From NCBI GenBank assembly GCA_045545575.1, contig JAZQBE010000030.1, positions 1 through 24,815 on the forward strand: DNA of 24,815 bases. The letters are read 5' to 3'. A program made the translations under genes and the position numbers. This document shows, one piece after another, positions 1 to 7,913 of this stretch (positions within the stretch are counted from its first letter, which is position 1; every line of letters begins with the position of its first letter). This stretch comes from Shuttleworthia sp045545575 (GTDB taxonomy: Bacteria > Bacillota > Clostridia > Lachnospirales > Lachnospiraceae). The notes under the pieces were generated by a model that saw nothing but the letters and a program-made list of their open reading frames with translations, had not been told where the DNA came from and made no database searches.

Positions 1-1594
1 AAGCGGCGGACAGAATGCCGCCGGCGTACCCTGCGCCCTCTCCCGCCGGAAACAGACCTCGGACGGCCGACTGGCCGTCGTCGCCGCGGACGATGCGCAC
101 GGGTGAGGACGTGCGGCTTTCCACCGCGGAAAGGACGGCGTCGGGGTCGTCAAACCCGCGGATCCGGCCGGCGAAGGATTGCATGGCGTCGAGGAAGGCT
201 TCCTCGAGCGGCGCCGGCAGCAGGCCGCGCAGATTGGCGAAGTCATGTCTGCCGAGGATCGCGGACCGGATGCCGCGGTAGGACGTACTGGTTTTGTTCT
301 CAAGGAAATCGCCGTACAGCTGCTGCGGGACGGCGCCGCCGCAAAGGGCGTAAGCGCGGTGCTCCAGCTCCTGCTGGAACCGGATGGCTTCCAGCGGATC
401 CCCGGAAGCAAAAAAAGAAGCAGGAACGGATACGACGATGGCGCTGTTGGCGTTTTCACCGTCTCTTGCGGCATAACTCATGCCGTTGACGACGGTTTCT
501 TCCGGCGCGGATGCGGATGAAACCACATATCCGCCGGGACACATGCAGAAGGAGTAGACACTGTGGCCGTTTTTGGCCTGAAAAGTCAGCTTATAGGAGC
601 TTGCGCACGCCACCGGCGCGTCTTGTCCGACCATGGCGTCGTTGATCCGGGCCTGGGGATGCTCGATCCGAAAGCCGACCGCGAAGGGCTTCGCTTCCAT
701 CGGGACCTTTTCGCGCCGTAGTTCGTAAAACAGATCCCGGGCACTGTGGCCGACGGCGAGTACGACGGCGTCCGCGTGGAAATAAACGTCTTTTTCGACC
801 CCGTCCGCCGTTTGCACGGCATGCACGCCGCGGACTTGTCCGCCGCGGATGTCGAGGGACGTCATGCGGGTGTGAAACGCATAGACACAGCCTAAATCCT
901 GCATCTCGCGCCGCATGTTCTGAAGGATCCGAAACAGGCGGTCCGTTCCGAGATGCGGCGCGGCGTCATAGCGGATGTGTTCGGGCGCGCCGAATCGGAC
1001 AAGGGTTTCGAGGACAAAGGTCTGAATCCCGTCGCGGTCGTGGGAGCCGGTGTTCAGCTTTCCGTCCGAAAAGGCACCCGCGCCGCCCTCTCCGAACTGG
1101 ACGTTGGAATCCGGTTTCAGGATCCCTGTGGCGAAAAAGTGTTCGACGTCGGCCCTGCGCTCTTCCACCGGACCGCCGCGCTCGAGAAGAACGGGCAGAA
1201 AACCGGCACACAAAAGCGCGTAGGCACAGAACAGGCCGGCGGGGCCCGCACCAACGATCACCGGCCGAAGGGACGGTTTTTCGGGATGCAGAAGCACGTC
1301 CGGGACAAACCGGCGGGGCGCCGGGATCCGTTCGGCATGTGCCCGGGCCAGCTGCGCGTCCGACAGATGTGCTTCCCGGTCCCCCAGTGAAAACAGAACC
1401 GTGCTGACATCAAACAGCTGCGGTTTTTTGCGCGCGTCGAGTGCACGGCGGAGGATGGAAAAAGAACGAATCTGCCCGGGATCCGTTTTCAGCAGATGCG
1501 CACACTTCTTTTTCATCGCGGCGAAGTCCGGATGGGCCGGGTCGTAGGGCCGGTTTTCGGTAACCGGCAGCCGAAGCTGTGTCATTCGGATCAT
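1..1594 (-). CDS. FAD-dependent oxidoreductase, COG2509-like, C-terminus cut by the window edge
   Basis: The frame stays open from an ATG at 1594 to base 2 without a stop, giving 531 residues, so only a short C-terminal piece should be missing for a family of about 530-550. A basic N-terminal region (about 1-105) precedes a dinucleotide-binding motif, VGAGPAG at about 114-120, then QFGEGGAGAFSDGKL at about 167-180, typical of this family, and a late GLFPAGEGAGYAGGI at about 513-527 that resembles the FAD-contacting end of such flavoproteins. These features indicate a cytosolic FAD protein; its substrate is unknown and I do not assign one. The ATG overlaps the stop codon of the preceding flavoprotein gene (ATGA), with GGAG 11 bases upstream, so translation is probably coupled. 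A second ATG at 1585 is a possible start, three codons in. No frameshift was found. Confidence 0.9.
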   Translation of the reverse strand, partial: MIRMTQLRLPVTENRPYDPAHPDFAAMKKKCAHLLKTDPGQIRSFSILRRALDARKKPQLFDVSTVLFSLGDREAHLSDAQLARAHAERIPAPRRFVPDVLLHPEKPSLRPVIVGAGPAGLFCAYALLCAGFLPVLLERGGPVEERRADVEHFFATGILKPDSNVQFGEGGAGAFSDGKLNTGSHDRDGIQTFVLETLVRFGAPEHIRYDAAPHLGTDRLFRILQNMRREMQDLGCVYAFHTRMTSLDIRGGQVRGVHAVQTADGVEKDVYFHADAVVLAVGHSARDLFYELRREKVPMEAKPFAVGFRIEHPQARINDAMVGQDAPVACASSYKLTFQAKNGHSVYSFCMCPGGYVVSSASAPEETVVNGMSYAARDGENANSAIVVSVPASFFASGDPLEAIRFQQELEHRAYALCGGAVPQQLYGDFLENKTSTSYRGIRSAILGRHDFANLRGLLPAPLEEAFLDAMQSFAGRIRGFDDPDAVLSAVESRTSSPVRIVRGDDGQSAVRGLFPAGEGAGYAGGILSAA

Positions 1595-2874
1595 GATGGT
1601 ACGTTCTCCAGATAACGGGCGGCCCCCATGCCGGCAAGCGCGCCGGTGGACCAGGCCCACTGCAGGTTGTATCCGCCGCAGATGCCGTCGCAGTCTAAGG
1701 TTTCACCGGTCAGGAACAGGCCGGGAACGGACCGGCACTGCAGATCGGCCGGATCGACGGCGGAAAGATCCGCGCCGCCGGCGGCGGTCTGCGCGGCGGC
1801 CATGCCCTTTGTGCCGGTGACGCGAAACGGAAGCGCTTTGATGGTTTTTGCCAGCGTGCGGACCGCGGCCTCGTCAGGGACGGCAGGGGCCTTCGCGCCG
1901 TTTGCAAGGAACTGCTCCAGTACGTCGCACAGGCCCGGGGCAAACAATCCCAGAAGCAGCGCGCGCACGGGTTTGCCGCTGTGTTCGCATAAGAACCGCC
2001 GGTCCCAGAGCAGCTGCGCGACGTCGGATTCGGAAAGCTCCGGCATCAGGTCTGCCGTCACCGTGATCTTTTTGCGATCCTGCAGAAGGCGGGCGGCGTC
2101 CCGGCTGATACAGAAAACGGGAATGCCGGAAATGCCGTAGTCCGTAAACTGGATTTCGCCTTCCTCGCGCCGGACGTCCTTTCCTTCGCACCAAAGGGTT
2201 ACGGCGCCTTTGGCGCGGATGCCGTGCAGCTTCGGGCAGAAACGGTCCGAGCAGCGCAGCGCGCAAAGCGCCGGCACACGCGGGATCTGCGGCACCGAAA
2301 GCTGTGTAAGCAGCGCCGCGGCATCGTCGGGGGTTCCCTCGGGAAGGCCCGCACTGCTGCCGCAGGACAGAATGACGGTTTTCGCAGTGGCGCGAAAGGC
2401 CGTTCCGCCGGAATCACAGGAAAGCTCAAAGCCGTCCGGCACGCGGCGGACCGCGGTCACCCGCGTGCCGCAGTGGATGCACACGCCCAGACGGTTCAGC
2501 TCCTGCTCCAGCGCGAGCTTTACGTCCTTTGCCTGCAGCGAATAAGGATACAGATAGCCGCCCAGGCTCCGGGGATAGATGCCGATCCGGAAGAAAAAGT
2601 CCAGGGTGCTCTGCAGGTCAAAATTTGAAAGAACCTGATTGATAAAAGAGGGGTCCGTCCCACGGTAGTAGGACGGCCCCTGCAGTTCATTGGTGAAGTT
2701 GCACCTTCCGTTTCCGGTCCGCAGGAGCTTTCGGGCGGGCTGCGGATCCCGTTCGAGGACGCAGACGTCTCCCCCGTTCGCGGCGCAGAAAATGGCCGCG
2801 GTCAGGCCGGAAGCGCCGGCGCCGATGACGATGGCGGAACAGGTTTTGGTCGCTGCGGATTTACGCTTCGTCAT
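1591..2874 (-). CDS. NAD(P)/FAD-dependent oxidoreductase of the YhiN/HI0933 (aminoacetone oxidase-like) family
   Basis: The 427-residue product has the expected family length. Visible motifs are the N-terminal FAD-binding GAGASG (18-23), RTGNGRCNFTN (52-62), a central FTDYGISGIPVF (243-254) and a C-terminal GLFLTGETLDCDGICGGYN (385-403), which is diagnostic of the HI0933-like family. Members are soluble flavoproteins. Some are annotated as aminoacetone oxidases, but the physiological role is generally unsettled, so I give no gene symbol. The start overlaps the end of the flippase gene by 14 bases, and an AAGAGGAG ribosome binding site lies inside that gene's last codons just before the ATG. 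The stop overlaps the ATG of the next flavoprotein gene. The arrangement implies translational coupling across all three genes. Confidence 0.93.
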   Translation of the reverse strand: MTKRKSAATKTCSAIVIGAGASGLTAAIFCAANGGDVCVLERDPQPARKLLRTGNGRCNFTNELQGPSYYRGTDPSFINQVLSNFDLQSTLDFFFRIGIYPRSLGGYLYPYSLQAKDVKLALEQELNRLGVCIHCGTRVTAVRRVPDGFELSCDSGGTAFRATAKTVILSCGSSAGLPEGTPDDAAALLTQLSVPQIPRVPALCALRCSDRFCPKLHGIRAKGAVTLWCEGKDVRREEGEIQFTDYGISGIPVFCISRDAARLLQDRKKITVTADLMPELSESDVAQLLWDRRFLCEHSGKPVRALLLGLFAPGLCDVLEQFLANGAKAPAVPDEAAVRTLAKTIKALPFRVTGTKGMAAAQTAAGGADLSAVDPADLQCRSVPGLFLTGETLDCDGICGGYNLQWAWSTGALAGMGAARYLENVPS

Positions 2875-4528
2875 GATCTCCTCTTTTAAAGCGGCGGAGA
2901 ACGGAAATCAGCCGGGTACCCATCGGGATGCGCCGAAGATCCTCCTCCGTGACGGTGTTCGTTACAAGCAGCATCACCGCGTAGACGGCGGCGCCGATCA
3001 GGATGGAAACAATGCAGCTGACCGGGTTGAACGAAATCAGGCTCTGGATCAGACGGTATACCAGGGCGACGGCCGCGCCCATCACCAGAGCGCAGACCAC
3101 CGGCATGGCGTAGACCGAGATCCAGTGAATCCGCACTTTGCCATACCGGCGCAGGGCGCTTCCGTTCAGCAGGCACATGACCAGGCCGTAGCAGGCGTTC
3201 GCGGCCGGAACCGCGAAAATGCCCATTTTCAGGACAAACATGCAGAACACCAGCACGGCTGCCTGGACAGCCAGGGCCAGGGCCGCGTGGATGACGGGAA
3301 GCCGCATCCGGTCAATGCCCTGCAGCAGGCTGTTGGTCAGCGTCGACACGGTAAATACCGGAACGATGGCCAGACTCGTCAGCAGAAGGTTCCGGGCGGT
3401 CAGGTCGGGATCGTGATAAAGCAGAAGCAGGATCGGCTGCGCCAGAACAAAGATGCCGACGGCGCAGGGCGCCGCGATCAGCATGATAAAGCGCAGTGCG
3501 GACTGGATCTGCGACGACGCGCGGCCGCGTTTGCCGCTGTGGAAGGACGCGGTCAGGCTCGGCACGGCGGAAGCGCCGATCGCGGAAGCGATGCCGAGGG
3601 GGATGTTCTGGATGACGACGACTTCACCGGTATAGGTGCCCCACCATTCCGAAATCTGTGTCGGATTGAAGGCAAGCGCGTTCGCGATGTGCTTGAACAG
3701 GAACTGGTCAAGGATGTTGACCGCGTTGTAAAGCGTGGTGGAAAGCAGCACGGGGACAATGGTGATGAACAGGGCCGTGGCGATCTGCGGCGCGCTCTCG
3801 GCGCGAAGATCCTTGTCCTTCGCCATCCGCTTCTGAAACCGGGGCCGGTAGGCAAAGAACAGAAAGCCCATGAACAGCAGCGCCGTGACTGCACCCATGG
3901 ACGTGCCGAGGGTACCGCCGGAGGCCGCGTAGGCGGGGCCGAGATTCGGCTCGTTCAGCACGGCGCCGATCTTCGCGCCCTGGGCGAAAAGAATCCAGGC
4001 CGCGGCCACACTGACGATGGCGTTGACGATCTGTTCCGCGATCTGCGAAAAGGCGCTGGGAACCATGGTGCCGAGACCCTGGAAAAAGCCGCGCAGCACG
4101 CCGACTAAGGCGACGATGAACACCGTCGGCGCCAGAACGCGCAGCGCCATGGCGGCCATGGGGGTCTTCAGAACGGTCCCGGTCAGGAAATTCGCGCCGA
4201 AGAACAGAATCAGGGCCGCGATGCCGCCGCTTACGACAGCAAACACCAGCGCACCCTTTAAGATGCGCCAGGCGTTCTGCGTCTGTCCCTTCGCCACGCG
4301 GGCCGAAACCAGCTTGGAAACGGCCAGCGGCAGGCTGAAGGACGATATGATCAGCACGATGCTGTAGGCGTCAAAGGCCGTGCTGTAGAAATCGTTGCCG
4401 ATGCGTCCTAAGATGTTCGTCAGCGGAATCCGGTACAGAAGACCGATGACCCGGCTGATGATGGATGCCGCGGCAAGAATGGATCCCTGCAGGAGAAAAC
4501 TGCCGGATCCCTTTTTGGAATCACTCAT
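2861..4528 (-). CDS. murJ: Lipid II flippase / polysaccharide transporter, MurJ (YtgP)/SpoVB family
   Basis: This 555-residue integral membrane protein has many hydrophobic segments spread over its whole length, consistent with about 14 transmembrane helices of the MOP exporter superfamily. The N-terminus (LLQGSILAAASIISRVIGLL at about 12-31) and RGFFQGLGTMVPSA (146-159) are hallmarks of the Bacillota MurJ/YtgP/SpoVB branch, which moves lipid-linked peptidoglycan precursor or related lipid-linked sugars across the membrane. From sequence alone I cannot separate vegetative MurJ (YtgP) from a sporulation SpoVB, so the symbol is tentative. The gene starts 9 bases after the DUF3048 gene; the closest good ribosome binding site, AGGAG, lies 12 bases before the ATG, inside that upstream gene. 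Its end overlaps the YhiN-type gene by 14 bases. It fits with uppP and alr in the same neighbourhood, which also serve peptidoglycan synthesis. Confidence 0.88.
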   Translation of the reverse strand: MSDSKKGSGSFLLQGSILAAASIISRVIGLLYRIPLTNILGRIGNDFYSTAFDAYSIVLIISSFSLPLAVSKLVSARVAKGQTQNAWRILKGALVFAVVSGGIAALILFFGANFLTGTVLKTPMAAMALRVLAPTVFIVALVGVLRGFFQGLGTMVPSAFSQIAEQIVNAIVSVAAAWILFAQGAKIGAVLNEPNLGPAYAASGGTLGTSMGAVTALLFMGFLFFAYRPRFQKRMAKDKDLRAESAPQIATALFITIVPVLLSTTLYNAVNILDQFLFKHIANALAFNPTQISEWWGTYTGEVVVIQNIPLGIASAIGASAVPSLTASFHSGKRGRASSQIQSALRFIMLIAAPCAVGIFVLAQPILLLLYHDPDLTARNLLLTSLAIVPVFTVSTLTNSLLQGIDRMRLPVIHAALALAVQAAVLVFCMFVLKMGIFAVPAANACYGLVMCLLNGSALRRYGKVRIHWISVYAMPVVCALVMGAAVALVYRLIQSLISFNPVSCIVSILIGAAVYAVMLLVTNTVTEEDLRRIPMGTRLISVLRRFKRGDHDEA

Positions 4529-4537
4529 AGATCTCGT

Positions 4538-5725
4538 TTACTCCTGCGGTGCATGGAAGACGTTCTGATCCGCGTACTGGTTTTCGATCAGGCAGACAAA
4601 GGTGCGGCCGGGATTCAGCTCGATCTCTTTGCCTTCCATGTCGTAATAATGGGTGATGGCGCTGTCGTTTTCCTTCTGCCACATGATATCGATCATTCTG
4701 CCGCTGGTGAAGAACTTTCCGAATCCGGTTCCGGTCAGCGGAAGGTTCAGATAAGCGGTTTCTTCGAGCGTGGAACTCGGTACGTTCTGGAAAATGATGT
4801 TGTCGACTTCCACCTGTTCGCCGGTTCTCGCGTCGATCTGCGGGCCGTCGAACTGATATCTCTTGTATTTCCCGGTGTAGATGTCATAGACGAACCACGG
4901 GCGGTTGTTGCGGTAATACAGGTCGATCTGTACGCAGGGCGTACCGTTTTCAAGCATGTTGCGCTCGGTTTCGTCGGTGTTGATGAAGTGGAAACGGCCC
5001 GCATAGCCTTCGCGGTAAAAGTCGCGGTAGCCCTTCTTCGCGATGCCGTTGTTGAGGCCTTCGCCGCTCGTATAGGCATTGTGCGGAGCCTTCTTGTCGG
5101 ACGTGCGGTAGAAAACGGTGCTGGAAACGGAGCCGTCAAGGCCGCTTAAGTTATTGATGATGCCGTCGTCAAGCAGCACCTTCGCGTGAATGCTCTGGCC
5201 GTAATGGACAAAGATCGCGTCGAACTCGTTGGCGATGTGGATGTAATACGGACGCGCGCTTCGGACGTTGCCGATCCGCTCGATGCCTTCCACCGCGCCG
5301 CGGTCGAAAATGACGAGCATACGCGTAATGCCGCCTTCCACCGGGCATTCATACAGAACGCTGGCGGAGTTTAAGCCGTACTGCGGAAGGGACATGCCGG
5401 TGTTCTCGAACATGCAGGCGATGGGACGGAAATAGGTGGCGATTTCGTTCACGTAGCGGCCGGTCAGATAATCGACAGCTTCACCGGGATGAAGGTCCAC
5501 GACTTCCGGCTCCTCTTCGGCTTCTTCCTCCTCGGGCTCCTCTTCCGTCTTTTTCTCTTCCTTCTTCTCTTCTTTTTTCTCTTCCTTCGCGACCGCTTCC
5601 GGTTCGGGGGCCGGCTGCGAATTCCGCCCCTTGCCGAAGGCGACGATGCCGATGATGGCGCAGAGCGCACAGGCCGCGATGATCAGGCTGATGAGTGTCG
5701 ACTTCTTCATTTTCCCTTTTTTCAC
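4538..5725 (-). CDS. DUF3048 (YerB-like) membrane-anchored extracytoplasmic protein
   Basis: The 395-residue product begins with a basic stretch and one hydrophobic helix (about 9-30). A highly charged Lys/Glu linker (about 43-76) follows, then the two parts of DUF3048: an N-terminal portion (about 88-215, including RPIACMFENT, NVRSARPYYI and FDAIFVHYG) and a C-terminal portion (about 240-380, including GTGFGKFFTSGRMIDIMW and NPGRTFVCLI). The domain should face outside the cell. Family function is unknown. Bacillus YerB is a predicted lipoprotein, but the cysteines at residues 19 and 22 here sit inside the hydrophobic helix with no clear lipobox, so a membrane anchor is more likely. The start is GTG, chosen because AGGAGG lies 9 bases upstream; the ATG five codons later has no comparable site. 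Confidence 0.9.
   Translation of the reverse strand: MKKGKMKKSTLISLIIAACALCAIIGIVAFGKGRNSQPAPEPEAVAKEEKKEEKKEEKKTEEEPEEEEAEEEPEVVDLHPGEAVDYLTGRYVNEIATYFRPIACMFENTGMSLPQYGLNSASVLYECPVEGGITRMLVIFDRGAVEGIERIGNVRSARPYYIHIANEFDAIFVHYGQSIHAKVLLDDGIINNLSGLDGSVSSTVFYRTSDKKAPHNAYTSGEGLNNGIAKKGYRDFYREGYAGRFHFINTDETERNMLENGTPCVQIDLYYRNNRPWFVYDIYTGKYKRYQFDGPQIDARTGEQVEVDNIIFQNVPSSTLEETAYLNLPLTGTGFGKFFTSGRMIDIMWQKENDSAITHYYDMEGKEIELNPGRTFVCLIENQYADQNVFHAPQE
5548..5588. repeat. 41-base uninterrupted homopurine/homopyrimidine tract inside the DUF3048 gene
   Basis: The plus strand holds only C and T from 5548 to 5588, and purine-rich sequence continues around it on the coding strand. It encodes the Lys/Glu linker of the DUF3048 protein and is built from short imperfect repeats of GAAGAG/GAAAAG type, which makes it prone to slippage. 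Confidence 0.9.
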
Positions 5726-5734
5726 TGATAGTTC

Positions 5735-5740
5735 CCTCCT
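5735..5740 (-). promoter_or_regulatory. Ribosome binding site fixing the GTG start of the DUF3048 gene
   Basis: A perfect AGGAGG lies 9 bases upstream of GTG at 5725. The in-frame ATG at 5710 would have the site 24 bases away, so the GTG start is preferred. Confidence 0.8.
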
Positions 5741-5805
5741 GTTTCTTTATGCAGCGAATCCGAATAGACGGATGATGGACAATGACGCAAAGAATGAAAA
5801 CGGTA

Positions 5806-6303
5806 CTACGTCCGCGGGATGCCGAGCGCGTCTAAAATGGTGCGCTGCCGTTCTTCCATGCGGAGGCGGTCCTCCTCTTCCATATGGTCATAACCTAATA
5901 AGTGTAACATACTGTGGGCGATGAGAAAAGCAAACTCCCGCCGGACAGAGTGGCCGTATTCCTGCGCCTGTGAAAACACGCGCGCGGTATTTAATACGAT
6001 ATCGCCTAAAAGGACGGCTTCCCGGTCGTAATCGACGCAGAGCAGGTCCTCCGGCAGAGGATGATCCGACCAGGGCCCGTCGCAGTCAAGCATGGGAAAC
6101 GAAAGGACGTCCGTCGCCGCATCGATGCCGCGTTCGCTGTGATTGATGGCACGAATGCCTTCTTCGTCGGTCAGAAGCACACAGACTTCAGCTTCGTACG
6201 GAAAATCCTCGGCGTCGAGCACCGTTTCCGCGACGGTCTTTGCCAGGGCTTCCGGTTCGAAATCAAAGCTGCTTTCGGTTTCCTGTTCATATATCAGAAC
6301 CAT
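5806..6303 (-). CDS. ybeY: Endoribonuclease YbeY (16S rRNA maturation and ribosome quality control)
   Basis: The 165-residue product is full length for YbeY, a zinc-dependent single-strand endoribonuclease that takes part in 16S rRNA 3' end maturation. The metal-binding signature H-x3-H-x5-H is intact: H130, H134 and H140 in HSMLHLLGYDH. Other conserved pieces are TDVLSFPM (64-71) and LLGDIVLN (98-105). The ATG is preceded by AAAGGAT with suitable spacing. It follows phoH by 32 bases, the conserved phoH-ybeY order known from many bacteria, and the pair is probably one transcript. The next gene downstream is a DUF3048 gene rather than the diacylglycerol kinase and era genes seen in Bacillus. 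Confidence 0.97.
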   Translation of the reverse strand: MVLIYEQETESSFDFEPEALAKTVAETVLDAEDFPYEAEVCVLLTDEEGIRAINHSERGIDAATDVLSFPMLDCDGPWSDHPLPEDLLCVDYDREAVLLGDIVLNTARVFSQAQEYGHSVRREFAFLIAHSMLHLLGYDHMEEEDRLRMEERQRTILDALGIPRT

Positions 6304-6308
6304 GGCTG

Positions 6309-6335
6309 ATCCTTTCCGCTGTATACCGTGAAGGA

Positions 6336-6336
<1 letters not shown>
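6309..6336. other. Short inverted repeat pairing the ybeY ribosome binding site with the phoH stop region
   Basis: On the coding strand ATCCTT, overlapping the last base of the phoH stop codon (6331-6336), is complementary to AAGGAT (6309-6314), the ybeY ribosome binding site, with 16 bases between. The 6-bp stem is weak, so any role in coupling the two genes is speculative. Confidence 0.3.
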
Positions 6337-7364
<1,028 letters not shown>

Positions 7365-7373
7365 ACACAAAAA

Positions 7374-7380
7374 CCTCTTT
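7374..7380 (-). promoter_or_regulatory. Ribosome binding site deciding the phoH start
   Basis: AAAGAGG is 9 bases upstream of ATG 7364 and too close (3 bases) to the in-frame TTG at 7370. This supports the shorter protein. Confidence 0.7.
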
Positions 7381-7389
7381 ATATGAGTA

Positions 7390-7413
7390 TTGAAATGCCT
7401 GGATGCATTTCAA
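7390..7413. promoter_or_regulatory. Inverted repeat overlapping a possible sigma-A-type promoter for phoH-ybeY
   Basis: A perfect 9-bp inverted repeat, TTGAAATGC and GCATTTCAA with 6 bases between, lies in the 58-base gap between rlmH and phoH. On the minus strand its first arm supplies TTGAAA (7408-7413), a near-consensus -35. AATACT (7386-7391) follows 16 bases later, a moderate -10 that overlaps the end of the second arm. This could be a promoter with an operator or an RNA hairpin. Against a promoter, the predicted transcript start would fall almost at the ribosome binding site. There is no T-tract, so it is not a standard terminator. Confidence 0.35.
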
Positions 7414-7422
7414 AACCTGTAC

Positions 7423-7905
7423 TTATTTATGGTAGGGCTCGTTGGACAGGATCCTGAAGCCCCGGTATACCTGTTCGAGCAGAAGCAGCCGCGCGATGCC
7501 GTGAGGAAACGTCAGCTTTGAAAACGACCATTTCAGATCCGCCCGGGCGAGCACCTCGTCCGACAGACCAAGGGAGCCGCCGATGACAAAAGCAATCCGG
7601 CTGTCGCCGCGGACAGCGCGTTCCGAAAGAAAGGCGGACAGGCCGACGGAATCAAACATCCGGCCGTCGATGGCAAGGGCGACGACGTAGGCGCGGCCGT
7701 CGATTCTGGAAAGAAGACGCGCGCCTTCTTTTTGCAGGATCTGTTCCTGCTGCGCCAAAGACGCGCGTTCCGGCGCGGGTTCGTCGCTCACCTCGAGGAT
7801 GCGCAGACGGCAGTAACGGCCGAGCCGTTTCGCGTAATCCGCGACGGCGTCGCTCAGATAGGATTCCTTGAGTTTGCCGACGCAGCAGACGTCAATGGAA
7901 AGCAT
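7423..7905 (-). CDS. rlmH: 23S rRNA (pseudouridine1915-N3)-methyltransferase RlmH
   Basis: The 160-residue product matches the family length of about 155-160. RlmH is a homodimeric SPOUT methyltransferase that uses S-adenosylmethionine to methylate pseudouridine 1915 in helix 69 of 23S rRNA. The trefoil-knot SAM-binding segment FVIGGSLGLS (106-115) is intact, as are LTFPHGIAR (131-139) and the invariant C-terminus YRGFRILSNEPYHK, whose family form is Y-R-x-x-R-I-x-x-x-x-PYHK. The start follows the ftsK stop by 8 bases, and its ribosome binding site (TAGGAGG) contains the ftsK stop codon, indicating tight coupling to ftsK. Confidence 0.98.
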   Translation of the reverse strand: MLSIDVCCVGKLKESYLSDAVADYAKRLGRYCRLRILEVSDEPAPERASLAQQEQILQKEGARLLSRIDGRAYVVALAIDGRMFDSVGLSAFLSERAVRGDSRIAFVIGGSLGLSDEVLARADLKWSFSKLTFPHGIARLLLLEQVYRGFRILSNEPYHK

Positions 7906-7913
7906 GCGGCCTC

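Noticed and set aside
1..1594. Apparent broken gene at the left edge, with only short stop-bounded frames
   Set aside because: Manual translation from 1594 to base 2 shows one uninterrupted frame with family motifs; it only lacks a stop because it leaves the window.
2690..4108. 472-codon plus-strand frame opposite the YhiN-type and MurJ genes
   Set aside because: It spans the junction of two well-supported minus-strand genes and encodes a His/Gln/Arg-rich sequence with no motif.
5630..5725. Lipobox making the DUF3048 protein a lipoprotein
   Set aside because: The cysteines fall inside the hydrophobic helix with hydrophobic residues continuing after them, and the usual Leu-Ala/Ser-Gly/Ala-Cys pattern is not convincing.
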